From: CAYVFC01 sp964450715
GTDB lineage: Bacteria; Myxococcota_A; Polyangia; Polyangiales; JAFGIB01
Reading direction: 5' to 3'
Length of the DNA stretch: 64,000 nucleotides
NCBI GenBank assembly: GCA_964450715.1
Contig: CAYVFC010000001.1
Location: forward strand, 1-64,000
Below are positions 45,046 to 53,712 of the stretch, one piece after another. Each line of letters begins with the position of its first letter. Positions within the stretch are counted from its first letter, which is position 1. The position numbers and the translations under genes were made by a program. The notes under the pieces are model-generated. The model saw only the letters and a list, made by a program, of their open reading frames with translations. It searched no databases and was not told where the DNA came from.

Positions 45046-46224
45046 GTGACCATTTCGCTGTTAGGCTATCTGATAGGCGGTGTATTGATAACCGTACTAG
45101 CATGGTGCTACAGCGTCTATTATCTCGTTTTAGATAGGGGGAGGGAGACGACAGGAGTCGTAGAATCTACTGTCGACGAAGAACCATTACGCTTTAGTAT
45201 TATCATTCCGTGTTACCAGGAAGAAGGGTGGATCCTAGAGAAACTAGAAAACACCGCGATGTTGAAATATCCAGAGGAATGCGTAGATATATTCGTTGTA
45301 GACGGAGGGTCGACGGACGAGACGCCTAAGATAGCCGAGGAGTACTGCGTATCGAGGAAGAACTATCACTTCGTTTCGTCGCCGAAAAAGGGAAAGATAC
45401 CGCAGTTAAATCATATATTAAAAGACGTTGATGGCGGAATTGTCGTCGTTACGGACGTTGACGGCAAGGTCGCGCCGGATGCATTGCAAAAACTGGCTCA
45501 ATTATACCGGGACCCGAGAGTAGGTTGCGTCAGTGCATTCGCGGAACCTACGAATCCTTCTCCGGAAGAAAAACTTTTTTGGCGATATCAGAACGCGATG
45601 CGTTCGATAGAGAGCGAACGCGGGCATGTCTCGGTAATGATAGCGGTGTTCTATTCGTTTCGGCGAGAGCTGTTTCATCTTTATCCGGAAGATGTGGTCG
45701 CCGACGATGTTTATGTAGCGTTTTGCGGAAATACACGAGGATACAGGTGTCATTATAGCGCCGGCATACGGGCAGCAGAATCTAGAAGCGCGAGCTCGTT
45801 TTCTCAAATGCTAGAGCATAAGCTAAGAAAAGTTAACGCGAATATGAAAGAGTTGGTTCGCTTTTGGCCGAGGCTGGCGGAGATGCGTGGCGTATGGTTG
45901 GTAATATATATCACGAAGTACGCGCAACATTGGTTTGTGGCTCCATCTATCCTGGCTCTCGTGGCGTTGTTTACGGCGACGTTAGCGCTCGACGGCGTTG
46001 GGGCTCTGAAGTTTTGGGGCCTAGCGGTCGTGACTTTGGTTTTTTTACAAGGAATGGCGAATAAGGCAATGAAGAAATATATGGGGGCTGCCGAGGGAAA
46101 GAGGGATAAGGCGCGGATAGGCCGAAAGCTTCTGTATATGGTCTTCTTTCATATGATACTATTACTGGGGCTTATTCGCTACTTTGTCGTTCGTCAGTCG
46201 AGCGTATACAAAAAGGTAAACTAG
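45046..46224 (+). CDS. membrane GT2 glycosyltransferase (cellulose/hyaluronan synthase-like)
   Basis: 392 aa, GTG start directly after the previous stop. One N-terminal helix (LLGYLIGGVLITVLAWCYSV), GT-A domain with SIIIPCYQEEGWILEKLENT, VVDGGSTDETPK, TDVDGKVAPDAL, a DD pair in VVADDVYVAF and a helix after it, then three or four C-terminal helices. No clear QxxRW motif (HKLRKVNANM at that place), so processive synthesis is doubtful. Probably a single-sugar transferase at the membrane. Confidence 0.85.
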   Translation: MTISLLGYLIGGVLITVLAWCYSVYYLVLDRGRETTGVVESTVDEEPLRFSIIIPCYQEEGWILEKLENTAMLKYPEECVDIFVVDGGSTDETPKIAEEYCVSRKNYHFVSSPKKGKIPQLNHILKDVDGGIVVVTDVDGKVAPDALQKLAQLYRDPRVGCVSAFAEPTNPSPEEKLFWRYQNAMRSIESERGHVSVMIAVFYSFRRELFHLYPEDVVADDVYVAFCGNTRGYRCHYSAGIRAAESRSASSFSQMLEHKLRKVNANMKELVRFWPRLAEMRGVWLVIYITKYAQHWFVAPSILALVALFTATLALDGVGALKFWGLAVVTLVFLQGMANKAMKKYMGAAEGKRDKARIGRKLLYMVFFHMILLLGLIRYFVVRQSSVYKKVN

Positions 46225-46237
46225 CTGAAGGGGAAGA

Positions 46238-47242
46238 GTGTATATAGTAGCGGGAGCGAACGGTTTCGTTGGAGCATCGGTATGCCGATCGCTGGCGGAC
46301 GAAGGCCGGGAAGTAACCTTGCTTGTACATCGGCGAGCCGACCATCCGTTTCTGGAAGAAAGGGCGGGAAGGCTGGTGTACGGCGATGTATGTTTTCCGG
46401 AGACCTATCGGAATTTGCTCGACGAGAAATCGATAGTCATCAATTGCGCGGGATACGTATCGTTTAGCCGGGAAGACCGCGAGGAAACGTGGAGGGTAAA
46501 CGTAGAAGGGACGAGAAGGTTGCTTGATGCGTGCGAGAAAGCGAAGGTAAAGACAGTATTACACGTTTCCGCAGGAGCATCCTACAAAACGGTTTCGACA
46601 AAACAGGGACTAATCAGCGAGGAATCGGAATTTGTAGACGAAAAGGGCAACGATTACGCGCGCAGCAAGAAGGAAGCGGAAACGCTATGCGCGGATGCGG
46701 CCGCTCGGGGGTTACGAGTACTGATCGTAAACCCGGCTACGACCTACGGAGCGGGAGACTACCGGTTAAAAGCTGGCGGCCGCGTGGTAGATGAGGTCGT
46801 ACGAAGGCGGGCGCGCGTCGCGCCGCCGGGCGGCACTTCGTGGATAGATATCGACGACCTAGTAGAAGGAATTAAGAGGGTGATAGAAAAAGGTAGATCG
46901 GGAGAGAGTTATATCTTGAGCGGAGGGAACCTGACGTATCGAGAGTTGTTTTCGGTGATTGCTGAAGAGACGGGGCTGATAGCCCCGAAGATCGAAATAC
47001 CGGGGCAATTGGAGGGCGCAATTGTAGCGATCGCAACCTTAGCCGATAGCGTTGCCAAGAAGATGAAAGTAGGGCGTTCGATATCACCGGAACAGATAGG
47101 CGAAACCTTTCGCTATAAATGGTACTCTAGCGATAGGGCTAAAAGAGATGTGGGATTTAGCGCCAGAACGGATTTCAGCGAGAGCGTAAGAAGGACGATA
47201 GAGTTCAGTAAAAAATACGGTCTGGGAATCTTTTCGTTTTAG
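46238..47242 (+). CDS. NAD-dependent epimerase/dehydratase (extended SDR)
   Basis: 334 aa, GTG start. NAD-binding GANGFVGASVCRSL (about 6-19), acidic and INCAGYVSFSRED loops, VSAGASY catalytic Ser region and YARSKKEAE with the YxxxK. C-terminal substrate domain. The pattern resembles dihydroflavonol reductase/3-beta-HSD-like SDRs as well as nucleotide-sugar epimerases, so the substrate could be a sugar or a lipid. Confidence 0.88.
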   Translation: MYIVAGANGFVGASVCRSLADEGREVTLLVHRRADHPFLEERAGRLVYGDVCFPETYRNLLDEKSIVINCAGYVSFSREDREETWRVNVEGTRRLLDACEKAKVKTVLHVSAGASYKTVSTKQGLISEESEFVDEKGNDYARSKKEAETLCADAAARGLRVLIVNPATTYGAGDYRLKAGGRVVDEVVRRRARVAPPGGTSWIDIDDLVEGIKRVIEKGRSGESYILSGGNLTYRELFSVIAEETGLIAPKIEIPGQLEGAIVAIATLADSVAKKMKVGRSISPEQIGETFRYKWYSSDRAKRDVGFSARTDFSESVRRTIEFSKKYGLGIFSF

Positions 47243-47268
47243 CGGAAGTAACGAAACGGTGGGATCGG

Positions 47269-48057
47269 ATGGTCAAAAAGACAGTAGGCGGAAGAAACCT
47301 ATCGAATGAGAGGGTAAAACAGGCCAACCGCAAGTTTTTCGATATGGTTGCGGAAGATTACGAAGTCGCTGATGGGAGAAGAGGGCCGCGGCTAGCATCT
47401 TATCTGCGGAAACAGATCGGCCGGCTAATTTCGTTGACGGGACGCGAGAGCCTTCTCGATTTAGGAACGGGGTCCGGATTCGCGGCTTCAGTAGCGAGGG
47501 AGCAATATGAGTTTGTGGTCGGTGTCGACATTTCCTCGAAAATGGTGCGCGAAGCAGCCAGGCTTCATCCGGATTGCCGGTTTCTTTGCGCGGATTCGGA
47601 CGCGTTGCCGTTCGGTAGCGAGACCTTCGATTGCGTAGTATCGATCGCGGTGTTGCATCATTTACCGCGCTACGATTCGATGTTGAGGGAAGTTTATCGA
47701 GTATTAAAACCGGGAGGGGTATTTTATTCGGACCACGATATAGAGAGTCGTTTTTGTCAACTATTCAAGATGCCGTTGGGTATGTTTCGCTTAGTACGAG
47801 ACGAAGAACGTGCATACCGAAAAGTATGCCCTGAGCTGACTAGCGAGCTCTATGAGCTTACGGAAGTACACCGAAACGGCGTGGAAATAGAGCTTATTAG
47901 AAGAGATCTCGAGAGTGCCGGGTTCAGCGATAGTAGGTTCTATTACCACTGGTACGGATTGAACGGAATATTCGACTATGTAGGAGCGTTATTGTCGCCG
48001 GGAGGAAAAGGGAGACGGGGGTTTGCACCGTCGGTATCGATCTGGGCGCGTAAGTAG
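47269..48057 (+). CDS. class I SAM-dependent methyltransferase
   Basis: 262 aa. Motif I LLDLGTGSGFAASVA, motif II VVGVDISSKMVREA, then CADSDALPFGSETFDCVVSIAVLHHL and VLKPGGVFYSDHD: a UbiE/type-11 methyltransferase. A C-terminal extension carries RFYYHWYGLNGIFDYVGALL, perhaps membrane-associated or substrate-binding. Starts 26 bases after the SDR gene. Confidence 0.9.
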   Translation: MVKKTVGGRNLSNERVKQANRKFFDMVAEDYEVADGRRGPRLASYLRKQIGRLISLTGRESLLDLGTGSGFAASVAREQYEFVVGVDISSKMVREAARLHPDCRFLCADSDALPFGSETFDCVVSIAVLHHLPRYDSMLREVYRVLKPGGVFYSDHDIESRFCQLFKMPLGMFRLVRDEERAYRKVCPELTSELYELTEVHRNGVEIELIRRDLESAGFSDSRFYYHWYGLNGIFDYVGALLSPGGKGRRGFAPSVSIWARK

Positions 48058-48067
48058 GAGAAAAAGG

Positions 48068-49162
48068 ATGATCGAAGATGTCTTCAGGTACTGGTTGGCG
48101 GCGAAATACGGCGTCCATTGGAGAAAACCGAGGTTACTAAAAAGTCTAGCTATTACGTCGGCAGAAGTATACGCGCTAAAGAGGCCGCTGCTGCGTTATG
48201 TAGATTTTGCCGTAGATTTTCCCTGCAATTTGCAGTGCGTTCATTGCTTTAACACGACGCTCAAAGATAAGAACGGGCAGCGTAAGCTGCTGGAAGTCGA
48301 AGAATATCGAGCGATTGCTCGAGAATGCAGGAAGATGGGGGCGGTGGCGTTTTCTTTTCAGGGCGGGGAACCATTGCTCTTTCTAGATCGACTTCTAGAG
48401 GTAATACAGGTATTCGATCCGTCTGGCGCTCTGATATCGGTCACCACGAACGGGACTCTGGGGACCCCGGTGATTCTCCGGAGGCTGTACGATGCGGGAG
48501 TGGATATTCTTACGGTTAGCCTGGACAGCGGAATAGCCGAGGAACACGATGGTTTTCGCGGGCTGGAGGGAGCTTTTAAAAGGACGGTAGAAACGATAGA
48601 CGCGGCTTTGAAAACCGGCTTGAGAGTAACTATAGGGACGACGGTTTCACATCAAAGTGTGAGGGGAGAGGGATTGAAGGGGCTGATGGAGTTCGCCAGG
48701 AGCAGGCGCTGTCAGCTCATGTTGGGGTTCGCGGTGTCAGCCGGAAGGTGGAAAGGAAAGGAAGAGGTGCTGTTGACGGATGAGGATCTTACTCTAATAG
48801 AGGAGTACATGAGGAAAAATCGATTCGTAAGAACAGATATGAAAGGCAATTACCTGCACCCGGGTTGTGGTGCGATGAAAGAGATTATGTACGTTACGCC
48901 ATACGGAGAGGTTTTATGCTGCCCGTTCGTGCATATTTCCTTCGGAGATGCGAAAAGAGAATCGATGTCGCTAATTCGAGAAAGGGCGCTTAAGAATCCT
49001 TATCTGAAGCGGTATTGGCCGAAGTGCTTGGCCGCGACTGACGAAGGTTTTAGGAACGCGATACTGTCGCAATTGGAGGAGGCGAAAACGTTGCCGATCG
49101 ACTATAGAGATATAGATTGGGGAGGGAAAGATAAAGAGGGAGCTAGTTTTGTGGGGGGGTGA
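48068..49162 (+). CDS. radical SAM/SPASM-type protein
   Basis: 364 aa from ATG 48068 (AGGAG eight bases upstream, overlapping the methyltransferase stop). Cluster motif CNLQCVHC in VDFAVDFPCNLQCVHCFN, then FSFQGGEPLLFLDRL and TTNGTLGTP. C-terminal Cys (PGCGAMKEIMYVTPYGEVLCCPF and later YWPKCL) suggest an auxiliary cluster. SPASM enzymes often act on peptides, but lipid- and sugar-modifying ones exist. Last gene of the island; its tail lies in a small duplication. Confidence 0.85.
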   Translation: MIEDVFRYWLAAKYGVHWRKPRLLKSLAITSAEVYALKRPLLRYVDFAVDFPCNLQCVHCFNTTLKDKNGQRKLLEVEEYRAIARECRKMGAVAFSFQGGEPLLFLDRLLEVIQVFDPSGALISVTTNGTLGTPVILRRLYDAGVDILTVSLDSGIAEEHDGFRGLEGAFKRTVETIDAALKTGLRVTIGTTVSHQSVRGEGLKGLMEFARSRRCQLMLGFAVSAGRWKGKEEVLLTDEDLTLIEEYMRKNRFVRTDMKGNYLHPGCGAMKEIMYVTPYGEVLCCPFVHISFGDAKRESMSLIRERALKNPYLKRYWPKCLAATDEGFRNAILSQLEEAKTLPIDYRDIDWGGKDKEGASFVGG

Positions 49163-49182
49163 AGCTAGTTTTGTAGGGGGTA
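49141..49182. repeat. 22-bp tandem duplication at the end of the island
   Basis: AGCTAGTTTTGTGGGGGGGT (49141) is followed by GA and AGCTAGTTTTGTAGGGGGTA (49163). The first copy encodes the last residues of the SPASM gene (GASFVGG) and supplies its stop. A 135-base gap without genes follows, to 49297. Confidence 0.7.
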
Positions 49183-49297
49183 AGGGAGGGCGTACGGCTT
49201 CGGTGACGGGTGCGGACGACGCCTTGAGTAAAAGCCCGGCCAGCTAGGAATCGACGTTATAGCCGTCCTCGAGCAGGGCGAAAGCGATTTATTATAC

Positions 49298-50182
49298 TTA
49301 TACCGCTAGGGCGAGATTGGAAAAGAACTCGCGCAGGATGGCGGCGGTGCCAGCCGGATTCTCCTGCGGGATCAAGTGGCCGGCCCCGGCGAACTCGCGG
49401 TAGCTGCCGCGGGGGAAGAGGCTCGTGGCTTTTTTCAGATCGATGAAGAGGCGGTTTTCGCTCTTCTCGCCCTCCAGGACGAGCACCGGATCGGGCACGC
49501 GCGATAACAGCGGCCAGGGATTCAGGTGGCTGCTTCCCATGAACTGAGAGGCCTCGCGTTCGGGAGAGCAGGCCAGGACCAGACCCCCGTCGGGACCGGG
49601 TTTCATGCCGTGGCTCAGGTAAAGGTCGAGCACCTCGCGGTTCCAGCTCTTGAACATGTCGCGGCTCAGCAGGTACTGCTCGGCCTCGGCGTGGTCCTGC
49701 CAGAAATTGCGCCGCTTGATGGACTTGCTGGCCAGCGGGTGGTCGTCGACCTTGCGGATGGCGCTATAGGCGAAATCGGGCAGGTAGATGGGCTCGATCA
49801 AGACCAGGGCGGCGGCGAGGGAGGGATGCTCGGCGTTGGCCAGCGTGATTACGGTCCCGCCCATGGAGTGGCCGACCATGAAGGGGCGTTCGAGGCCGAG
49901 CTTTTGGCAGAGGTCATACAGGTCCGCCGCCAGCACCGGCCAGGCGAGCCCGCCCCGGTGAGGATCGCTCGGCCGGTGGTCGCAGAAATAGGGCGCGTAA
50001 ACCCGGAAGCCGCCGGCATTGAGCTCCCGGGAGATGGGGTGCCAGAGCCAGGGGTTGAAGCCGGTGGCGTGCAGCAGGACTACGGCCGGCCCGTCGCCCG
50101 GGTAGTGAAGGTACTGCAAATCGAGCTCGCCGATCGACGCGCTTTTGACCTCGGGCTGGATTTCCTGGGGGCGCTGTTGCAC
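49298..50182 (-). CDS. alpha/beta hydrolase
   Basis: 294 aa from GTG 50182. HATGFNPWLW oxyanion region, nucleophile elbow GHSMGGTVI, and the C-terminal His in FAGAGHLIPQENPA. Ser-His-Asp type, soluble, no signal. Substrate unknown. Nine bases downstream of purC and probably co-transcribed with the purine genes without an obvious link. Confidence 0.88.
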   Translation of the reverse strand: MQQRPQEIQPEVKSASIGELDLQYLHYPGDGPAVVLLHATGFNPWLWHPISRELNAGGFRVYAPYFCDHRPSDPHRGGLAWPVLAADLYDLCQKLGLERPFMVGHSMGGTVITLANAEHPSLAAALVLIEPIYLPDFAYSAIRKVDDHPLASKSIKRRNFWQDHAEAEQYLLSRDMFKSWNREVLDLYLSHGMKPGPDGGLVLACSPEREASQFMGSSHLNPWPLLSRVPDPVLVLEGEKSENRLFIDLKKATSLFPRGSYREFAGAGHLIPQENPAGTAAILREFFSNLALAV

Positions 50183-50191
50183 CGCGTGCCG

Positions 50192-51157
50192 TCAGAGCCC
50201 CAGGGCCTTGCGAATGCGCTCGACCGGGGGGGTCATGTCCAGCTCGATGGACCCGCCGCGCACGGTCTCGCATGCTTCGATGTAGCGGCGGGCCGACTCC
50301 ACCCTGATTTCGTCCGGGATCTGGGGGATGGGGCCGTCGCCCTTGAAGCCCTGCTCGACCAGCCAGCGGCGAAGGTACTCCTTGTCGAAGCTGTTGGGCG
50401 ACTCGCCGCGGGCCATCTGGCTCTGGTAGGTATTGGCGAACCAGAAACGCGAGGAGTCGGGGGTGTGGATCTCGTCCATGACCACGATGCGACCGTCCGG
50501 GGTTTCGCCGAATTCGTACTTGGTATCCACCAGGATCAAGCCGTTCTCGGCGCAGACCTTCTGGCCGAAGGCGAAGAGCTTGAGCGCGTAGTCGGCTACC
50601 TGATCGAACTGCTCGGCGCTGATCTTGCCCATCTGCAGGATCTGCTCGCGCGAAACGCTGATGTCGTGCTCGCCCTTGGGCGCCTTGGTGCTGGGGGTGA
50701 GAATGGGCTCGGGCAGCTTCTGGTGCGGCTTCATGCCGTCCGGCAGTTTATGGCCGCAGAATTCGCGCTCGCCCTTGTTGTAGGCGGTGAGGATGCTGGT
50801 GGAGGATACCCCGGTGAGATAGGCGCGCACCACCGCTTCCACCTCCAACGGCTTGCACTCGGTGCAGATCATCACATTGGGGTCGGGGGCGGAGAGCAGG
50901 TGGTTGGGTACCAACGAGGCGGTGCGCTCGAACCACCAGACCGCCGCCTGATTCAGCACCTGTCCCTTGAAGGGAAGGGTGCCTAGCACCCGGTCGAAGG
51001 CGCTGATGCGGTCGGTGGTGATGATGATGCGCTTGCCGTCCGGCGCGCTGTAGTTGTCCCGCACCTTACCCTGGTACTTGACGCCCAGAACGTCGAAGTC
51101 GGTCTTCTCCAGGGTGAGAGAAAGTCCTTTGTACAAAGTATCCTTGTCGGTGGCCAT
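50192..51157 (-). CDS. purC: SAICAR synthase (phosphoribosylaminoimidazole-succinocarboxamide synthase)
   Basis: Joins CAIR and aspartate in purine synthesis. 321 aa of the longer eukaryote-like type: GKVRDNYSAPDGKRIIITTDRISAFD, VRAYLTGVSSTS, LPEPILTPSTKA, DTKYEFGETPDG, MDEIHTPDSSRFW. ATG 51157 with AGGAG from the purB stop; GTG 51163 in frame. Follows purB at once, so coupled. Confidence 0.96.
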   Translation of the reverse strand: MATDKDTLYKGLSLTLEKTDFDVLGVKYQGKVRDNYSAPDGKRIIITTDRISAFDRVLGTLPFKGQVLNQAAVWWFERTASLVPNHLLSAPDPNVMICTECKPLEVEAVVRAYLTGVSSTSILTAYNKGEREFCGHKLPDGMKPHQKLPEPILTPSTKAPKGEHDISVSREQILQMGKISAEQFDQVADYALKLFAFGQKVCAENGLILVDTKYEFGETPDGRIVVMDEIHTPDSSRFWFANTYQSQMARGESPNSFDKEYLRRWLVEQGFKGDGPIPQIPDEIRVESARRYIEACETVRGGSIELDMTPPVERIRKALGL

Positions 51158-51159
51158 GT

Positions 51160-52467
51160 TCACTCCTGTTTTGCCTCCAGCGCCCGTTCGATGATGGTAT
51201 CGACGTGAGCGAGCGCGTGGTCGAGATCGAACTGCGCGTCGATTTCCTTTTCCTCGAGCAGCTCGCGGATCTCCTGGTCCGCCAGCAGTAACCGTTTGAA
51301 CTCTCCCTCGCCGGCAAAGGCCCGCATGGCGTTGCGCTGTACCATCACGTAGGCCTCTTGGCGCGCAATCCCCTTGTCGACCAGGGCCAGCAGCACCCCC
51401 TCGCTGGCCCAGAGCCGTCCGGTCATTTCCAGGTTGGCCTGCAACTTTTCCGGGTAGACGACCATGTTCTTCACCAGGCGGGCGAGCCGGTCGAGCATGA
51501 AGGCCAGGGTGGTGGTGGCGTCAGGAAAGGCCATACGTTCCACCGAAGAGTGGCTGATGTCGCGTTCGTGCCAGAGCGCCACGTTCTCCATGGCCGGGGT
51601 GACCATGGCGCGCACTATCCGGGCCAGGCCGCAGAGGTTCTCGCTCAGGATGGGGTTGCGCTTGTGGGGCATGGCGCTGGAGCCCTTCTGCCCCTTCTTG
51701 AAGGCTTCCTCGGCCTCGCCCACCTCGGTGCGCTGCCAGTGGCGGATGTTGGTGGCGAACCGTTCGATGCCGGCGGCGATCACCCCGAGCGCGGCCGCAT
51801 AAAAAGCGTGCCGGTCTCGGCTGACCACCTGGGTGGAGACGGTCTCGGGCAGCAGGCCCAAACGTTCCAGCGCCTCTCGCTCGATGGTCGGGGTCAGGTG
51901 GGCGTAGGTGCCGACCGCGCCAGCGAGCTTGCCCACCGCGATCTCGGCGCGCGCGGCCCGCAGGCGTTCGCGGCCCCGGCAAAGCTCGGCGTAGTGGCCG
52001 GCCAGGGCCAGGCCAAAGGTGACCGGCTCGGCGTGGATGCCGTGGGAGCGGCCCATCATGGGCGTGCGGCGGTGCTCCCGTACCCGGCCGGCCAGCGCCT
52101 CCAGCAGGGCGTCGAGGCGCTGTAGCAGCAGATCCGACGCCTCGCGTAGGATGAGCGCCAGCGAGGTGTCGAGCACATCCGAGGAGGTCATGCCGCGATG
52201 CAGGTAGCGGGCGGGAGGGCCGGCCAGCTCCTCGACATGGGTGAGAAAGGCGATCACGTCGTGCCGGGTGGTGCGCTCGATCTCGTCGATGCGCTCGGAA
52301 CGTAGCTGGGCGCGGAACCCCTTGACGCTGGCCGCGGTGCCCGCGGGCACGCTGCCGGCCGTTTCCATGGCTTCGCAGGCCGCGATTTCGACGTCGAACC
52401 AGGTCTGGTACTTGTGCAGGTCGGACCAGAGAATGACGAACTGTTCGGGGGAATAACGGGGAATCAT
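51160..52467 (-). CDS. purB: adenylosuccinate lyase
   Basis: Two steps of purine synthesis: SAICAR to AICAR and adenylosuccinate to AMP. 435 aa. Fumarase/aspartase fold: RTTRHDVIAFLTHVEE, HRGMTSSDVLDTS, GRSHGIHAEPVTFG (catalytic His), and the signature GSSAMPHKRNPILSE. Start ATG 52467. Operon with purC. Confidence 0.97.
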   Translation of the reverse strand: MIPRYSPEQFVILWSDLHKYQTWFDVEIAACEAMETAGSVPAGTAASVKGFRAQLRSERIDEIERTTRHDVIAFLTHVEELAGPPARYLHRGMTSSDVLDTSLALILREASDLLLQRLDALLEALAGRVREHRRTPMMGRSHGIHAEPVTFGLALAGHYAELCRGRERLRAARAEIAVGKLAGAVGTYAHLTPTIEREALERLGLLPETVSTQVVSRDRHAFYAAALGVIAAGIERFATNIRHWQRTEVGEAEEAFKKGQKGSSAMPHKRNPILSENLCGLARIVRAMVTPAMENVALWHERDISHSSVERMAFPDATTTLAFMLDRLARLVKNMVVYPEKLQANLEMTGRLWASEGVLLALVDKGIARQEAYVMVQRNAMRAFAGEGEFKRLLLADQEIRELLEEKEIDAQFDLDHALAHVDTIIERALEAKQE

Positions 52468-52807
52468 AGGGGGCGTACCCTACCAGAGCATCGCGCGGCA
52501 GGCCACCTCCCCTCACGCCCCCTCCGGGTCACCGAAACCGCGCCTCCCCCGCCCCTCGCCCCCTCCGGGTCACCGAAACCGCGCTTTGCGATGGCTCCCG
52601 AGGTTTACTCGGACCAGCTTCTTTTTCGCAGAACACCTCGGCGCGGTTTCGGTGATCCCGCGTACGACCACCGTTGGTTGCGACAGGAAAACAGAGCGGC
52701 GGCCGTCATTGCGTGAACGCCAACAGTCTGGGAATCTTGTTCGATCCCTTTCGCTTGCGAGCCCTGACTTGAGCCGAACCAAAGGTATACCTCCCGTACA
52801 ACTCGAG
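52468..52807. other. 340-base intergenic region with direct and inverted repeats
   Basis: Divergent spacer between purB and the Nudix gene, which must hold both promoters. It holds a 28-base perfect direct repeat (52516-52543, 52557-52584) with a 15-base inverted match at 52641-52655. No gene seen. Confidence 0.6.
52516..52655. repeat. 28-bp direct repeat with inverted third copy
   Basis: CGCCCCCTCCGGGTCACCGA onward to CCGCGC occurs at 52516-52543 and 52557-52584. GCGCGGTTTCGGTGA at 52641-52655 is the exact reverse complement of its last 15 bases. The second copy and the inverted one could form a hairpin with a 56-base loop. Confidence 0.85.
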
Positions 52808-53398
52808 ATGCCGCAACTCCGCCGCGGTATCAAACGGGGCGAGACCGAGCGGACCCGGCTGCAGGGGCTGGATCGCTGGGCCGCGGTCGCCATCGTTCTG
52901 GAGCCACGAGAGGGCGAGATCGATGTGCTGCTCATCCGCCGTGCCGAGCGAGAAGGGGATCGCTGGTCCGGGCAGATGGCTTTCCCCGGCGGACAGGCCG
53001 AGCCGGAAGACGCGGATCTGCAGGCCACGGTCCGGCGCGAGACAAGGGAGGAGGTGGGGCTGGACCCGGCCGAGAGCTGCCGGCTCATCGGGCGGCTCGA
53101 CGACGTGCAGGCCACTGCCCGCGGCAGGCTGACCAGCCTGGGCATTACGCCATTCGTGTTCGAGCTCTCCGTTCCCCGGCCGCACCTGCACCTGGGCGCG
53201 GAAGCGGCCGAGGCGCTCTGGGCTCCGCTGGGCAAGATGGCGAGCGGCGCTATCGATACGATCAAGCACTACTGGGTCGAGGGGACGCTTTTCGAGCTGC
53301 CCGCCTACGACGTGGAGGGCCGGGTGGTGTGGGGCATCACCCATCGCATCCTGCAGGACCTGTTCGGCAGGGCGGCGACGGGCGGGGAAGGGGAGTAG
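52808..53398 (+). CDS. Nudix hydrolase, CoA pyrophosphatase-like
   Basis: 196 aa from ATG 52808 (weak ribosome site; the frame is open to 52586, through the repeats). RWSGQMAFPGGQAEPEDADL, then ATVRRETREEVGLDP is the NudL/CoAse form of the Nudix box with the preceding UPF0035 signature. Likely splits CoA or related nucleotides. Cytosolic. Confidence 0.88.
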   Translation: MPQLRRGIKRGETERTRLQGLDRWAAVAIVLEPREGEIDVLLIRRAEREGDRWSGQMAFPGGQAEPEDADLQATVRRETREEVGLDPAESCRLIGRLDDVQATARGRLTSLGITPFVFELSVPRPHLHLGAEAAEALWAPLGKMASGAIDTIKHYWVEGTLFELPAYDVEGRVVWGITHRILQDLFGRAATGGEGE

Positions 53399-53712
53399 TA
53401 CCCGTTCCCGGGTAATGCCTCGAATCGCCGACGAAGACACTTTCATTTCGAGCGAAGCGAGAAATCTCGACGGTACGAAAATCCGCGTATCGCCAGAGAT
53501 TTCTCGTCGCCTTCGGCTCCTCGAAATGACACAGCGTGAAAAGCCGCCAAGGCGGTTTGATAGGTTGCGTTCCGGGATTGCCGAATTTGCCGGAAATTTG
53601 GAGCTTTCGCGCGCCGCGCTTAGGTTCTGGGGTGGTCGGGCGCCGGTCGGGTGGACCACGCACGCGGGCGGCGATCGGGAATCGACCGGCCGGCAAGAAA
53701 GAGGAGAGAGAT
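53399..53712 (+). other. 314-base intergenic region with a dispersed palindrome
   Basis: Contains the palindrome 53443-53529 and then an unremarkable stretch leading to GAGGAGAG, the ribosome site of the gene at 53713. A frame open from 53536 is not credible as coding before 53713. Confidence 0.6.
53443..53529. repeat. dispersed palindrome TCATTTCGAG...CTCGAAATGA
   Basis: Outer arms TCATTTCGAG 53443-53452 and CTCGAAATGA 53520-53529 are perfect; inner arms GAGAAATCTC 53459-53468 and GAGATTTCTC 53496-53505 are also complementary. A shorter copy is at 22056. Similar repeats are common between genes in many bacteria. Confidence 0.85.

Noticed and set aside
49163..49297. Small gene in the gap after the island
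   Set aside because: No start with a ribosome site or conserved-looking frame; contains only the duplication and an AT-rich patch.
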